NCBI GenBank assembly: GCA_910577045.1
Contig: CAJTLB010000020.1
Coordinates: 1-59,736, forward strand
DNA length: 59,736 nt
From: an uncultured Lachnospiraceae bacterium
Lineage (GTDB): Bacteria > Bacillota > Clostridia > Lachnospirales > Lachnospiraceae
Direction: 5' to 3'
Shown: piece after piece, positions 25,210 through 35,154 of the stretch
Layout of the letters: every line of letters begins with the position of its first letter
Numbering within the stretch: the stretch's first letter is position 1
The notes under the pieces: generated by a model
Database searches by the model: none
Told to the model about the DNA's origin: nothing
What the model saw: the letters and a program-made list of their open reading frames with translations, nothing else
Position numbers and translations under genes: made by a program

Positions 25210-26574
25210 ATGAAAAGAAAAGTAAAAAGAGTATTGTTTGCGGGGACTGGCAGTGGAAGTGGGAAAACAACGCTTGTTTGTGGGATATTACAATGTCTGG
25301 TACGGAGGGGCATAAGCCCCTCCGCTTTTAAATGTGGGCCAGATTATATTGATCCTATGTTCCACCAAAGAGTGTTGGGAGTGCCATCGGGAAATTTAGA
25401 TAACTTTTTTTGCAATAAGGATAGGTTAAAATACTTGCTTGCTGAAAATACAGGAGAAGGTATTGCGGTAATAGAAGGGGTAATGGGGTATTTTGATGGA
25501 ATTGGCGTAACAGAAAATGCTAGTAGTTTTTCTATAGCCCATGCCACAGATACGCCGACAGTTTTAATTATAAATTGCCGTGGCATGGCAGCCTCTATAA
25601 AGGCTTTATTAAAGGGATATATAGAATATGAGCCAAAAAACCAAAGGCATATAAAGGGCGTTATTTTTAATATGCTGCCAGAAACTTTTTATGCAGAATT
25701 TGCCTTATATGCAGAAAGCTTAGGAGTAAAGCCGTTTGGGTTTGTGCCACAGAAAAAGGAACTTTTTTTAGAAAGTAGGCATTTAGGGCTGGTTACGCCA
25801 GAGGAAATAGAAGGTTTTAAAGAGAAAATAAATACGCTTGCAGATTTATTAGAAAAAACGGTTGATATAAATGGGCTGCTTGCACTTGCCACTAATGTAA
25901 CAGAAATAGAATATACAGATATTTGGGGGCAAATAGATAGATTGCCTAGGACAGTCAGGGTGGCAGTAACAAAAGATAATGCGTTTTGTTTTTTGTATAG
26001 GGATAATCTGGACTTTTTAGAAAAGGCAGGCTGTGAAATAGTATATTTTAGCCCACTTAAAGATAATAAGCTGCCAGAACAGATGGATTTGCTTTTATTG
26101 TGTGGAGGGTATCCTGAGTTATATGCGAAGGAACTATCAGAAAATAAAACAATGCGGGATAGTATACAAAAGTGGGTGAAAAAGGAAAGGCCTTGTATAG
26201 CAGAATGTGGTGCCTTCTTATATTTACAAAAAGAATTAGAAGATTGCCAGGGTAATGATTACGAAATGGTTGGAATATTTCCAGATAGGGGAAGTAAAAA
26301 CCAAAGGTTACAAAATTTTGGTTATATAGAAATGACAGCGGAGCAAGAAAATTTGATTTGCAAAAAAGGTGAAGTAATTACAGCACATGAATTCCACTAT
26401 TGGAGCTGTGGGGAGATGGGGGAAGGCTTTATAGCGAAGAAGCCGTCTAATGGGAAAAGCTGGGGGGCCGCTATAGTAAAACCTTATTTATATGCTGGTT
26501 TTCCACATATTTATTATTATGGGGATAAAAATATGGAAAAGGTATTAAGGATGCTGCAAAAAATAGCAGAATAA
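25210..26574 (+). CDS. cbiA: Cobyrinate a,c-diamide synthase (CbiA/CobB)
   Basis: 454 residues. Amidates the a and c side chains of cobyrinate with glutamine and ATP in B12 synthesis. The N-terminal ATPase part has AGTGSGSGKTTLVCGIL and CGPDYIDPMFHQ. The C-terminal triad-type glutaminase has LLLCGGYPELYAKELSEN and AECGAFLYL with the nucleophilic Cys. Ends with EFHYWSC-type GATase motifs. It starts 9 bases after rhaD and no other cob/cbi gene is nearby, so the link may be to B12-dependent propanediol use downstream of rhamnose (inference). Confidence 0.93.
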   Translation: MKRKVKRVLFAGTGSGSGKTTLVCGILQCLVRRGISPSAFKCGPDYIDPMFHQRVLGVPSGNLDNFFCNKDRLKYLLAENTGEGIAVIEGVMGYFDGIGVTENASSFSIAHATDTPTVLIINCRGMAASIKALLKGYIEYEPKNQRHIKGVIFNMLPETFYAEFALYAESLGVKPFGFVPQKKELFLESRHLGLVTPEEIEGFKEKINTLADLLEKTVDINGLLALATNVTEIEYTDIWGQIDRLPRTVRVAVTKDNAFCFLYRDNLDFLEKAGCEIVYFSPLKDNKLPEQMDLLLLCGGYPELYAKELSENKTMRDSIQKWVKKERPCIAECGAFLYLQKELEDCQGNDYEMVGIFPDRGSKNQRLQNFGYIEMTAEQENLICKKGEVITAHEFHYWSCGEMGEGFIAKKPSNGKSWGAAIVKPYLYAGFPHIYYYGDKNMEKVLRMLQKIAE

Positions 26575-26712
26575 TAAAAAAGGACAAAAATACGGTAATC
26601 TATTTTAATTCTGTAAATTAGTTTATAGTTTTCCCTAAAATGCTATGATATACTTTTTTTGTAAAAATGATTGGCAGTGTCCTAGTAAGGTATGGACAGA
26701 ATGGAGGGAACA

Positions 26713-27999
26713 ATGGTTAAGAAACGTTATGCACAGGTAGGGACAGGCAGCAGGGCAAGGATGTATTATGAAGCAGTTTGTACAACATTTAAGGATACAT
26801 GTGATATAGTAGGTTTTTGTGATTTAAGCCAAACAAGGATGAATTATGCGAATAAAATAATTCAGGAGAAATGTGGGCATGATCCAGTTCCAACTTATCT
26901 TTATACAGAGTTTGACAGAATGATTGACGAGACAAAACCAGATGTTGTAATAGTGACTTCTGTGGACCGTACCCATCATGAATATATTATACGTGCTATG
27001 AGGAAAGGCTGCGATGTAATAACAGAAAAGCCAATGACAATTGATGAGGAAAAGGCACAAGAAATTATTGATGTACAGAAGGAAACAGGGAAACATTTGC
27101 GAGTAACCTTTAATTACCGTTATGCCCCTACTAATACAAAGATCCGTGAGTTAATTATGGATAATACAATTGGAGATGTTTTTTCGGTACATTTTGAATG
27201 GCTGTTAAATACAAAACATGGTGCTGATTATTATAGAAGGTGGCATAGGAGTAAAACAAATAGTGGCGGGCTTCTGGTGCATAAATCCACTCATCATTTT
27301 GATTTGGTTAATTTTTGGTTGGGTACTCAGCCAGAAAAAGTTTTTGCATTTGGTTCTAGGAATTTTTATGGAAAGGAAAATGCAGAACGCCGTGGAGTAA
27401 AAGAATTTTATTATCGATGCCATGGAAGTGAGGCAGCCAAAAATGATCCATTTGCTATTGATTTAGAAGCAAATCCTGTATTGAAGGCATTGTATTTGGA
27501 TGCAGAAGCAGATAGTGGTTATATCCGCGATAGAAGTGTATTTGGAGACGATATTACTATTGAAGATACAATGAGCGTAGTAGTAAAATATAAGAGTGGG
27601 GCACAGCTAAGTTATTCTTTAAATTCTTATATGCCATGGGAAGGGTTTATCGTATCTTTTAATGGTTCTAAGGGAAGGATAGAATATAAAGTTGTAGAAA
27701 ATGCTTATATTAATGGCGGTGGAGATAAATCAGAAGAAGGTGCCCAAAAAGGAAAGGAAATTATGGTATTTCCAATGTTTGGGCAGCCATACCGTGTAGA
27801 GGCTGAAGAAGGAATTGGCGGACACGGCGGCGGAGATCGTGTTTTATTAAATGATATATTTGGGACGCCAGATTATGATCGGTTTGAACGTGCAGCCTCT
27901 CATGTGGATGGCGCAATGTCTATTTTAACTGGCGTGGCAGCGAATAAATCCATTGCTTCTGGAGAACCTATAAATATAAAGGATTTGATTAAATTCTAA
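26713..27999 (+). CDS. Gfo/Idh/MocA family oxidoreductase
   Basis: 428 residues, NAD(P)-dependent sugar or sugar-derivative dehydrogenase family. The Rossmann start is AQVGTGSRARMYYEAV, VVIVTSVDRTHHEYI holds the cofactor strand, and the conserved catalytic-loop EKPMTIDEEKAQEII follows. The C-terminal substrate domain begins RVTFNYRYAPTNTKI. ATG 26713 is chosen because GGAGGG (26703-26708) precedes it; the upstream ATGs at 26692 and 26701 lie within that site. It is longer than typical family members (about 340), with an extra insertion around residues 215-260. Substrate unknown. Confidence 0.88.
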   Translation: MVKKRYAQVGTGSRARMYYEAVCTTFKDTCDIVGFCDLSQTRMNYANKIIQEKCGHDPVPTYLYTEFDRMIDETKPDVVIVTSVDRTHHEYIIRAMRKGCDVITEKPMTIDEEKAQEIIDVQKETGKHLRVTFNYRYAPTNTKIRELIMDNTIGDVFSVHFEWLLNTKHGADYYRRWHRSKTNSGGLLVHKSTHHFDLVNFWLGTQPEKVFAFGSRNFYGKENAERRGVKEFYYRCHGSEAAKNDPFAIDLEANPVLKALYLDAEADSGYIRDRSVFGDDITIEDTMSVVVKYKSGAQLSYSLNSYMPWEGFIVSFNGSKGRIEYKVVENAYINGGGDKSEEGAQKGKEIMVFPMFGQPYRVEAEEGIGGHGGGDRVLLNDIFGTPDYDRFERAASHVDGAMSILTGVAANKSIASGEPINIKDLIKF

Positions 28000-28022
28000 A
28001 ATATGATATGATAGAAACAGCA

Positions 28023-28053
28023 GGCTGTGTATCTGTGGGTACATAGCCTTTTT
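28023..28053 (+). terminator. Intrinsic terminator after the oxidoreductase
   Basis: GGCTGTGTA (28023-28031) pairs with TACATAGCC (28040-28048), with one G-T pair, followed by five Ts. Confidence 0.75.
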
Positions 28054-28063
28054 ATGTGCATAA

Positions 28064-28140
28064 AGGCACTTAAAGAAAACTTACCATTTTAGTTGATAAG
28101 TGCCTAGCACAGTGAGTAGGAAAAAAGAAGATTCTCCTAC
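28064..28140 (+). promoter_or_regulatory. Two-hairpin leader before the reductase gene
   Basis: Stem AGGCACTTA / TAAGTGCCT (28064-28072, 28097-28105) is followed by GTAGGA / TCCTAC (28116-28121, 28135-28140). The second hairpin ends about 35 bases before the start codon. Neither ends in a long T run, so these might be a regulated leader; no known riboswitch class was recognised. Confidence 0.35.
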
Positions 28141-28175
28141 TTGATTATAGGAAAAAAAGAAAGGAAGTATAAAGG

Positions 28176-29708
28176 ATGAAGGAATGGAAGGAATATTTAC
28201 CAGAATTTAGGGAAAAAACAAAAGCGTTTTATGCTGGCGAAATGACAAAGGGGGAGTATAAAGGGTTTTCAGGGTTTTATGGAAGTTATGCACAAAGAGG
28301 CGGAAAGGCCAGTATGCTTCGGCTTCGTATGCCAGCAGGCTGTGTAACAAAGGAAAGGCTTTTATTTGTGGCAAAAATAATAAAAAAGTATCAAATAAAA
28401 AAAATACATTTTACTACTTGCCAAACAATCCAGCTCCATGATTTGCAACCGGATATTGTGGCAGATGTAATGGAGGATGCTTTAAATGCTGGAATTATTA
28501 CAATAGGAGGTGGCGGGGATTATCCAAGAAATGTAATGTGTTCGCCTTTGTCTGGAGTGGAAAAAGAAGAATACTTTGATGTTAGGCCTTGGGCCAAAGA
28601 AGCAGGAGAATATCTAATAAGTTTAATCACAGCAAAAAAAATGCCAAGGAAGTTAAAAGTAGCTTTTTCTAATTCTCCTGCAAATTTGCCACATGTTACT
28701 TATCGTGACTTAGGGTTTGCTGCTAATGCAGATGGGACTTTTGATGTGTATAGTGCAGGTGGCCTTGGAAATAATGCAAAGTTTGGCGTAAAAGTAGCAG
28801 AAGGGATTAAACCAGAAAAGGTTTTGTATTATATTAAGGCAATGAGGCTGATGTTCTGTGCATATGGAAATTATGAGAACCGGGGAAGGGCACGTACTAG
28901 GTATATGCAGGATACACTTGGTGGAGCAGAGCCTTATAAAAAGGCATTTCAGGAGAAGCTAGAAGAAGTAATAAGTTCTGGAGAAAATCTGGATATACAA
29001 GTAAAGCAAATACCGATTACTAAAGTGGGAGATGGAAGTAGTATATCAGGGCTCCGAATTATGGAACAGAAACAGGAAGGGCTTTATACAGTCGTTTGGC
29101 ATCCAATTGGAGGGCAACCAAATGTAGAGGATATTTGTATGTTATCAGAAGCAATATCTAACATGGAAGATGTAGAAATCCGTCTTTCCCCAGATGAAAC
29201 AGCATATATTGTAAATTTAACTGGAAACGAGGCAGAAAAAGTGTTGGAAGTAACCAAAAATAGTGCATTAACCTTATTTGAAACAACAGTAAGTTGTATT
29301 GGTGCAAATATTTGCCAAGTGGGGCTAAGAGATTCACAGGGGCTTTTAAGAAATTGTGTAGAAGAAGTTAGAAATGCAGGAATATCAAGTACCGCGTTGC
29401 CACAAATGCACATTTCTGGGTGCCCATCTTCTTGTGGAACACACCAAACAGGGGTAATTGGTTTTAGGGGGGCTTCCAAATCAGTAGATGGTAAAATGCA
29501 GCCAGCGTTTATTTTATTTGTAAATGGAGAAGAACGCCAAGGGCAGGAACGTATGGGAAAAGAATTAGGGACTATTCTAGAGGCAGACATTCCTAAGTTT
29601 ATTGTGAAATTAGGAAAATGTGTAGAAGAAAGTGGGTTAGACTTTATAAGCTGGAAAGAAAAAAATCCAGAAGGAATTGAGAAGATAGCAGCAGAATATT
29701 TAGGATAA
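28176..29708 (+). CDS. Siroheme nitrite/sulfite reductase family protein
   Basis: 510 residues with the duplicated ferredoxin-like plus siroheme/4Fe-4S architecture. The cluster cysteines are visible as SCIGANICQVG (C-x5-C, about residue 380) and SGCPSSCGTHQ (C-x3-C, about residue 416). Arg/Lys siroheme anion-binding motifs include MLRLRMPAG and THFTTCQTIQ-like IHFTTCQTIQLHDL near residues 85-98. Reduces nitrite or sulfite by six electrons from ferredoxin. Length and lack of a fused flavodomain suit the anaerobic NirA/Sir type. Alone in its transcription unit, so which oxyanion is used is unclear. Confidence 0.88.
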   Translation: MKEWKEYLPEFREKTKAFYAGEMTKGEYKGFSGFYGSYAQRGGKASMLRLRMPAGCVTKERLLFVAKIIKKYQIKKIHFTTCQTIQLHDLQPDIVADVMEDALNAGIITIGGGGDYPRNVMCSPLSGVEKEEYFDVRPWAKEAGEYLISLITAKKMPRKLKVAFSNSPANLPHVTYRDLGFAANADGTFDVYSAGGLGNNAKFGVKVAEGIKPEKVLYYIKAMRLMFCAYGNYENRGRARTRYMQDTLGGAEPYKKAFQEKLEEVISSGENLDIQVKQIPITKVGDGSSISGLRIMEQKQEGLYTVVWHPIGGQPNVEDICMLSEAISNMEDVEIRLSPDETAYIVNLTGNEAEKVLEVTKNSALTLFETTVSCIGANICQVGLRDSQGLLRNCVEEVRNAGISSTALPQMHISGCPSSCGTHQTGVIGFRGASKSVDGKMQPAFILFVNGEERQGQERMGKELGTILEADIPKFIVKLGKCVEESGLDFISWKEKNPEGIEKIAAEYLG

Positions 29709-29818
29709 AAGCAGGGGTAAACGTTTTTCTTATTTAAAATTGTTTTTACCTATATGTGTTTTTTAAAGAGTGTTTTCTGTTTTAAAAGCTTCTTATTAAA
29801 AATTGAGTTTGAATAAAT

Positions 29819-29867
29819 GGTGGAAAACATAGGTTATAAACCGGCAAGCTATGTTTTCCACCTTTTT
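29819..29867. terminator. Hairpin between the reductase and the phosphorelay operon
   Basis: Perfect 14-base stem (29819-29832 with 29849-29862) and 16-base loop followed by five Ts on the plus strand. It probably terminates both convergent units. A related hairpin with covarying stem positions is at 35741-35784. Confidence 0.82.
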
Positions 29868-29872
29868 GGTCA

Positions 29873-32581
29873 TTATCCTTTCCAGTTCCTTGATGGCTCC
29901 GAGAAGGAAATAGACGTTTCATTTTTTTTCACAAACAGCAAGCCAAAAGAGCCTGGCCCACAATTGCTGGCAATGGCAGAGGAAGCTTTCTGAAGATAAA
30001 CTCGTTCAAAAGGACAATACTGACGTACTAGTTCTTGAATATACGTTAGACTTTTTTCGTCCATCCCAGCATAGGTTATAAATAAAATGCGCCTGTCAAT
30101 ATTTTTGGCATTTTTAAGGACTTTTCGGATATAGCTTTTTATCACATGATTAAAGTTGCCTACTTCTATACTGCTAACTGACATCCGGCTTTTTCGTAAT
30201 ACAATGACAGGATGCATTAACAAGGCATCACACATAACCTGTACTTTTCTAGAAATTTGGCCAGCCCGGCACATGGCATCGGTATCATCAATAATAAAAG
30301 CAGAAGAAATAGATCGCCTTAGTTTTTTCACCATTTTTACAATTTCTTCTTTTGAAGCATGGTTTTTTGCCATTTGGGCAGCATACAGAACCGAAAGCCC
30401 CATGCTACTGGAAAGATGGCCAGAATCCACAACTGCAACATTTTCAAAAGATTTTGCCGCTTCTAGCGCATTGCGGTAGCCATCACTTACATACTTTGCC
30501 ATAGTGATATGTATGACATTTTGGGCTTCCGTCAGCCTTTGCGCAAAGAATTTTTCATAGTCTTCTATTTCAGGAGGTTGGGAGAATACAGATTTTCCCT
30601 TTGACATATGTGCTAATGTCTCATCTGCCAATAGTTCTGAATTATCTAAGAAACGCCCCTGTTCTGTACGGATATAATATGGGCATATACATATACCAAA
30701 TTCTTTCGTAAGGGAGTCTGGCAAATCGCATACACTGTCTGTAGTAATCATTAGAGAAACTCTTTTGGCCTGTTCAAATATTAAGATATCTTTTCCGATC
30801 TCAGATTGACTGGCCTTTTCGCTAAATTTCACCAATTTGTCAGGCAAAATACTTAGTACGGCAGCCTCTAGTAGTGCGCCGCTAATAGGTTTTGCTAGAT
30901 AACCACTGAATCCTTCCTTTTGGTAAATTTGCTGGTTGTCACTTCCTGCATTAGCGGTCAGGGCAATTACTGGCGTAGTTTGGCACAATCCTCCCGGTTG
31001 GGAGTGAATCGCATGAAGACATTCTATGCCATCCATTTCTGGCATTAGATGATCCATTAAAATACAGTCATAATGTTGACACTGAGTCAGTCGCAGACAT
31101 TCTGTCCCATTTGTGGCTGTATCAATTTGGATTTTTGTATCTGCAAGTAGTTTGCTTACCACCATCAGGTTCATCTCATTGTCGTCAACCACAAGCAAAT
31201 GGACATCAGGTGCTTCAAAACTGTGCTTGTATGGTTCTCCTTCTCGTGCCTTCGTTCGGGAAGACAGTGTAAAGGTTCCCAATTCCCTTTCACTAATAAT
31301 ATCCTGTTCTAGCATTACAAGGAAAGTAGAACCATTCATATAAACGCTGTTGACACTAATTGTTCCTCCCATCAGTTCTACTAATTGGCGAACAATGCTT
31401 AATCCTAAGCCAGTGCCCTCAATATGACGGTTTTTCTTTTCATCCACTCTTTTGAAGGCATCAAAAATATAAGGAATATTTTCTTTCTTCATTCCTTGAC
31501 CGGTATCTTCTACAGTATACCAGACTCTTACTCTGTTTATTCTTAGCCGTTCACAGCGGACAGAAAGAGTAACAGAGCCTTCATTTGTATATTTTACGGC
31601 ATTATTTAACAAGTTAATTAGAACCTGTTTGATGCGTACCTCATCACCACAAAGCATACTAGGCATGGATGGATCTACATGCAGGCGAAATTCCAGTCCC
31701 TTTTCCCTTGCCTTTATCCATATCATGTTTACAATTTCAGAAAAAAGCCCACCTGTCTCATAGGACGCATTCACAATTTCCATTTTACCAGATTTTATTT
31801 TGGATAGATCTAATATATCATTAATGAGCGTCAATAACATCTTGCTTGCCCCTTGGATATTCCTAGCATTTTCTGCAATGTCATCAGAAATATCTCCACG
31901 CAAAATTATTTCGTTCAGCCCGATAATCGTATTAATAGGAGTACGAATCTCATGGCTCATACTAGAGAAAAAGTGGTTTTCTGCTTGATTAAGTTCTTCA
32001 ATTTCTTTTTTCTGTTGTATGGTAATCTGTTTTTCTTCTTCATAAAGATGATTTTGGAATAACAAAATTATACTGGTTAAGACTCCTGCTAAAATTACCG
32101 AACGGGCAGAATCGAAATGTGCCTGCGCCGTGGTATTGGGCAAAACAAAGTCTGGGTAATAAAATGCCACATAATAACACAATAGCGTCTCGGCAGTACA
32201 TAGTAGGAAAAGTATAACCATCCTTTTTCCCTTTAAAGTAATGCTAATATAAATGAAGCAGAGTACAAACCATTCTGGAACGCCGCCATAAATTCCTCCT
32301 CCAGAGAAAAAGACCACTGGAAATAGCAAAAGCAGCAGTATTACAATGGCTGTAGCCCCCATATTAATACATTCTTTTTCAATACTGATTTTCATAGCAA
32401 TGTACATAAAAGCAATGCTTCCTGCCATAATAAACACATTAGCCGTAAATCTGCCCAAAATTAATATAAAAATCAAGGCAATCATGCAGATACCAGTAAC
32501 AAGACGAAACATACGTTCTCTTAAACTGGTTTTATGGTCAAATAGTATATCAAGCCATTTTTTTAACACGTCAACCCCCAT
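29873..32581 (-). CDS. Hybrid histidine kinase with receiver and C-terminal DegV domain
   Basis: 902 residues. About 30-175 hold five to six membrane helices; a coiled-coil linker follows at about 177-200. The H-box SMSHEIRTP has the phosphorylated His near 210. The ATPase domain has NLLNNAVKY, VEDTGQGM and GTGLGLSIV. A receiver at about 461-580 has VVDDNE and the phosphoacceptor Asp 510 in LMDHLMPEMDG. From 609 to 890 is a complete DegV (EDD) domain: ITTDSVCDLPDSL, VIHITMAKYVSDGYRNAL and VVDSGHLSSSMGL. Free-standing DegV/FakB proteins bind fatty acids. The kinase could therefore sense or control lipid binding (inference). It overlaps the preceding gene by 19 bases. Last gene of the unit. Confidence 0.92.
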   Translation of the reverse strand: MGVDVLKKWLDILFDHKTSLRERMFRLVTGICMIALIFILILGRFTANVFIMAGSIAFMYIAMKISIEKECINMGATAIVILLLLLFPVVFFSGGGIYGGVPEWFVLCFIYISITLKGKRMVILFLLCTAETLLCYYVAFYYPDFVLPNTTAQAHFDSARSVILAGVLTSIILLFQNHLYEEEKQITIQQKKEIEELNQAENHFFSSMSHEIRTPINTIIGLNEIILRGDISDDIAENARNIQGASKMLLTLINDILDLSKIKSGKMEIVNASYETGGLFSEIVNMIWIKAREKGLEFRLHVDPSMPSMLCGDEVRIKQVLINLLNNAVKYTNEGSVTLSVRCERLRINRVRVWYTVEDTGQGMKKENIPYIFDAFKRVDEKKNRHIEGTGLGLSIVRQLVELMGGTISVNSVYMNGSTFLVMLEQDIISERELGTFTLSSRTKAREGEPYKHSFEAPDVHLLVVDDNEMNLMVVSKLLADTKIQIDTATNGTECLRLTQCQHYDCILMDHLMPEMDGIECLHAIHSQPGGLCQTTPVIALTANAGSDNQQIYQKEGFSGYLAKPISGALLEAAVLSILPDKLVKFSEKASQSEIGKDILIFEQAKRVSLMITTDSVCDLPDSLTKEFGICICPYYIRTEQGRFLDNSELLADETLAHMSKGKSVFSQPPEIEDYEKFFAQRLTEAQNVIHITMAKYVSDGYRNALEAAKSFENVAVVDSGHLSSSMGLSVLYAAQMAKNHASKEEIVKMVKKLRRSISSAFIIDDTDAMCRAGQISRKVQVMCDALLMHPVIVLRKSRMSVSSIEVGNFNHVIKSYIRKVLKNAKNIDRRILFITYAGMDEKSLTYIQELVRQYCPFERVYLQKASSAIASNCGPGSFGLLFVKKNETSISFSEPSRNWKG

Positions 32582-35154
32582 TCGCCCGTTTCAGTGGGCG
32601 ATCCTGATCCAGATAAATATTTTTTGATACTCTCACAAACCTGTTCATACATTTGTAATAGTAAAGGATGGTTCTTATGAATGTATTCCTCATTCCCAGC
32701 TTTGCCTGCCTGTTCCAGTTCCTTTGCACGGCCAGAGAGTTCCTCTGCGCCAATCGTTAGGGCGGTACTTTTTAGTGCATGAACCTTGATAGCATAGTCT
32801 GCCCAGTTAGCTTTTTCATATAAAGAGATGATCTCTGCCCGCTTCTCTTCAGCCTGATCATGAAACATTTGCAGCATTTCTCGGTAGAAATCTTCCTCAC
32901 CACCACAATAATTCAAGCCTAAACTTACATTGATACCAGCTCTCACTAAAGAACCATAAGCTATGGTCGTTTCTTCTACCACAGCATCTTCTTTGAACAT
33001 ATCCTCTTTCAGATGCTCATTAGAATCTATTGTGTCTTTTTTCTCCTGTTCTTTTACTTCGGCCACTTCTTGATGTAGTTCCTCTGTATCATCATAATTT
33101 GTGTCATAATGGATACAACTCTTTGGCAAAACTCTACGTAAAACCCGTTCTAAAACAAGGCGTTCAATAGGTTTAGGGATAAATTCTGAAAAACCTTCAT
33201 GCCGGAACATCTCCCTAGCGCCACTTAAGGTATTTGCTGTTAGGGCAACTATTGGCAGATCTTTATAGATTCCGTTATTGATTTCCCGGATGCGCCGTAG
33301 TGTCTCCACACCATCAAAGCCCGGCATCATATGATCCAGAAAGATTATGTCATAGGCTGTTTGTGCACAAAGTTCCACAGCAGTCCTTCCATTGTTACAA
33401 GTGTTTACTTGCATGCCATAGCTGCCAAGGACTCCTTTAGCCACTACTAAATTCATCTCTTCATCATCTACTGCCAATGCCCGGACACCTGGGCAAGTAA
33501 ATGGCCTATGCCCGGCTTGGTCATTTTCAAATTTATTGTCTCGTTCTTGGCCACTTAGTAGGTTTACAATAGAAAGAACAAAAAAAGGTTTACGTAGTAC
33601 CAAAAGATTACTATTTTCAGCTAGGGCAAAATCTTTTTCCGCAATTACCGCTACTTGGACTACCTTTACCAATTCCTCATAATATGGTATATTTTCCATA
33701 TATTCCTCTTGTGCAATAAAAATATGGGTTAGTTGGTGCTCACGTTGCAGTTTTAGCAATCCTTCAAAATTGTGTGCTTGGTAGCCTTCCACTCCTAGGC
33801 CTTCCACTAAATGGAGGATCATATTGTCGTAATATATTCTTATCTCGTCACGGCTGTATTTTTCAGGGCGAAAGAAACATGCTATACACATTTTTGAGGC
33901 ATTTGGTACTACAATGCTAGGTGTATCATCTTCTACGCCCTGTGGAATAGCAATATGTACTTGTAGCCCTTGTTCCTTGCTTTCAAAATGGATAAATCCT
34001 CCCATAGAATGGAGCAGGCCACGGGCAATAGGAATTCCAAGCCCAAGGCCGCCAACATAACGCCGGCTTCCTGAATCGGCTTGATAAAAATCCTCTACTA
34101 TCTGTTCGAGTTGAGAAGCGGTCATTCCTATACCTGTATCATAAATATCAATAAGTAGGTTAATCCCATAATTTTCACGGCGGAATCCAATATGGAGGCA
34201 TATGCCCCCTTCTTCTGTAAATTTTAAAGAATTTTCTAGAAGGATTCTGAGAATATGGATAATTTTCTCGGCATCACCAATTAAAAGGGATGGGATTCTA
34301 GGATCCATATCAAAGACCAGTTCTAATTTGTTGCTGCTATTTTGTAGGGCAGTCATAATAATTACGTCATTTACCACAGAAGTGATCATATAAGCTTCCT
34401 GCACGGCAGACAAAGTTCCTTCAACACTTTCTGTATAATCCAGTATATTATTAATTTGGCTTGATAAACGCTTACCAGCTAATTTTATAGAATGTATATC
34501 CTCCCGGATTTCAGGTGTAAGATCTTTGCCTAATGCTACTTCACTAATCCCAATAACCATATTGACAGGGGTTCGTAATTCATGGGATACATTGGATAAG
34601 AATTCTGTATTTTGTTGTACTGCTATTTCTAGTTGCTCCCGCATACTTTCATATTTTTCTCTTTCCCCTTTTCGGCGGTTAATCCTGTAATTTGTCACAG
34701 TCAGGGAGCCCAATACGGCAACAATGCCAAGCATCAAACGAAGCAGAGCTTCCTCTTTCATTTTTATATTAATTGTATTTAGAACAAAGAAATGGTACAG
34801 GACTAGAAAAACATACATAGATGCTGCTAAATATAACAATAATTTTCTATTTAACAGAGACAAAAATAAAAGGGCAGTACAAGCTAATAACGGAATGTCA
34901 AAAAGACTAGCTTCATGTACGCCAAAGAAAAAAAGCTCAATAATTAATAGTCCTGTACATATATTTTCATACAGTATTTCTGTTCCAATCCTTGCGATAT
35001 GGAGCCACCATACTACAAGGCAACCCAAGATTGCCAGTGGAATCATCCACAGTTCCCATGATCGGAATAGTGTGACAATACTTAATAGCACACTCAATAT
35101 ACTGAGTGTGCTAGCCATAAGCAGGTGCATACTTATCTGTGCTTCTGTGCGCAT
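32563..35154 (-). CDS. Hybrid histidine kinase with two receiver-like domains and HPt
   Basis: 863 residues. Six or so membrane helices at about 10-155, then the H-box NVSHELRTP (His 191), ATPase motifs ILLENSLKF, IYDTGIGM and GLGLGIPIA. At about 420-540 is a receiver-like region without an acceptor Asp at the expected place (IFIAQEEYM), probably a pseudo-receiver. At 557-675 is a true receiver (AVDDEE, Asp 607 in FLDHMMPGFDG, LTAN, KPI). The C-terminus has an HPt domain with the phosphotransfer His near 792 in KVHALKSTALTIGAEEL. Thus one protein carries all stations of a phosphorelay. Its start overlaps the preceding stop (TAATG), so the genes are translationally coupled. Confidence 0.93.
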   Translation of the reverse strand: MRTEAQISMHLLMASTLSILSVLLSIVTLFRSWELWMIPLAILGCLVVWWLHIARIGTEILYENICTGLLIIELFFFGVHEASLFDIPLLACTALLFLSLLNRKLLLYLAASMYVFLVLYHFFVLNTINIKMKEEALLRLMLGIVAVLGSLTVTNYRINRRKGEREKYESMREQLEIAVQQNTEFLSNVSHELRTPVNMVIGISEVALGKDLTPEIREDIHSIKLAGKRLSSQINNILDYTESVEGTLSAVQEAYMITSVVNDVIIMTALQNSSNKLELVFDMDPRIPSLLIGDAEKIIHILRILLENSLKFTEEGGICLHIGFRRENYGINLLIDIYDTGIGMTASQLEQIVEDFYQADSGSRRYVGGLGLGIPIARGLLHSMGGFIHFESKEQGLQVHIAIPQGVEDDTPSIVVPNASKMCIACFFRPEKYSRDEIRIYYDNMILHLVEGLGVEGYQAHNFEGLLKLQREHQLTHIFIAQEEYMENIPYYEELVKVVQVAVIAEKDFALAENSNLLVLRKPFFVLSIVNLLSGQERDNKFENDQAGHRPFTCPGVRALAVDDEEMNLVVAKGVLGSYGMQVNTCNNGRTAVELCAQTAYDIIFLDHMMPGFDGVETLRRIREINNGIYKDLPIVALTANTLSGAREMFRHEGFSEFIPKPIERLVLERVLRRVLPKSCIHYDTNYDDTEELHQEVAEVKEQEKKDTIDSNEHLKEDMFKEDAVVEETTIAYGSLVRAGINVSLGLNYCGGEEDFYREMLQMFHDQAEEKRAEIISLYEKANWADYAIKVHALKSTALTIGAEELSGRAKELEQAGKAGNEEYIHKNHPLLLQMYEQVCESIKKYLSGSGSPTETGEWGLTC

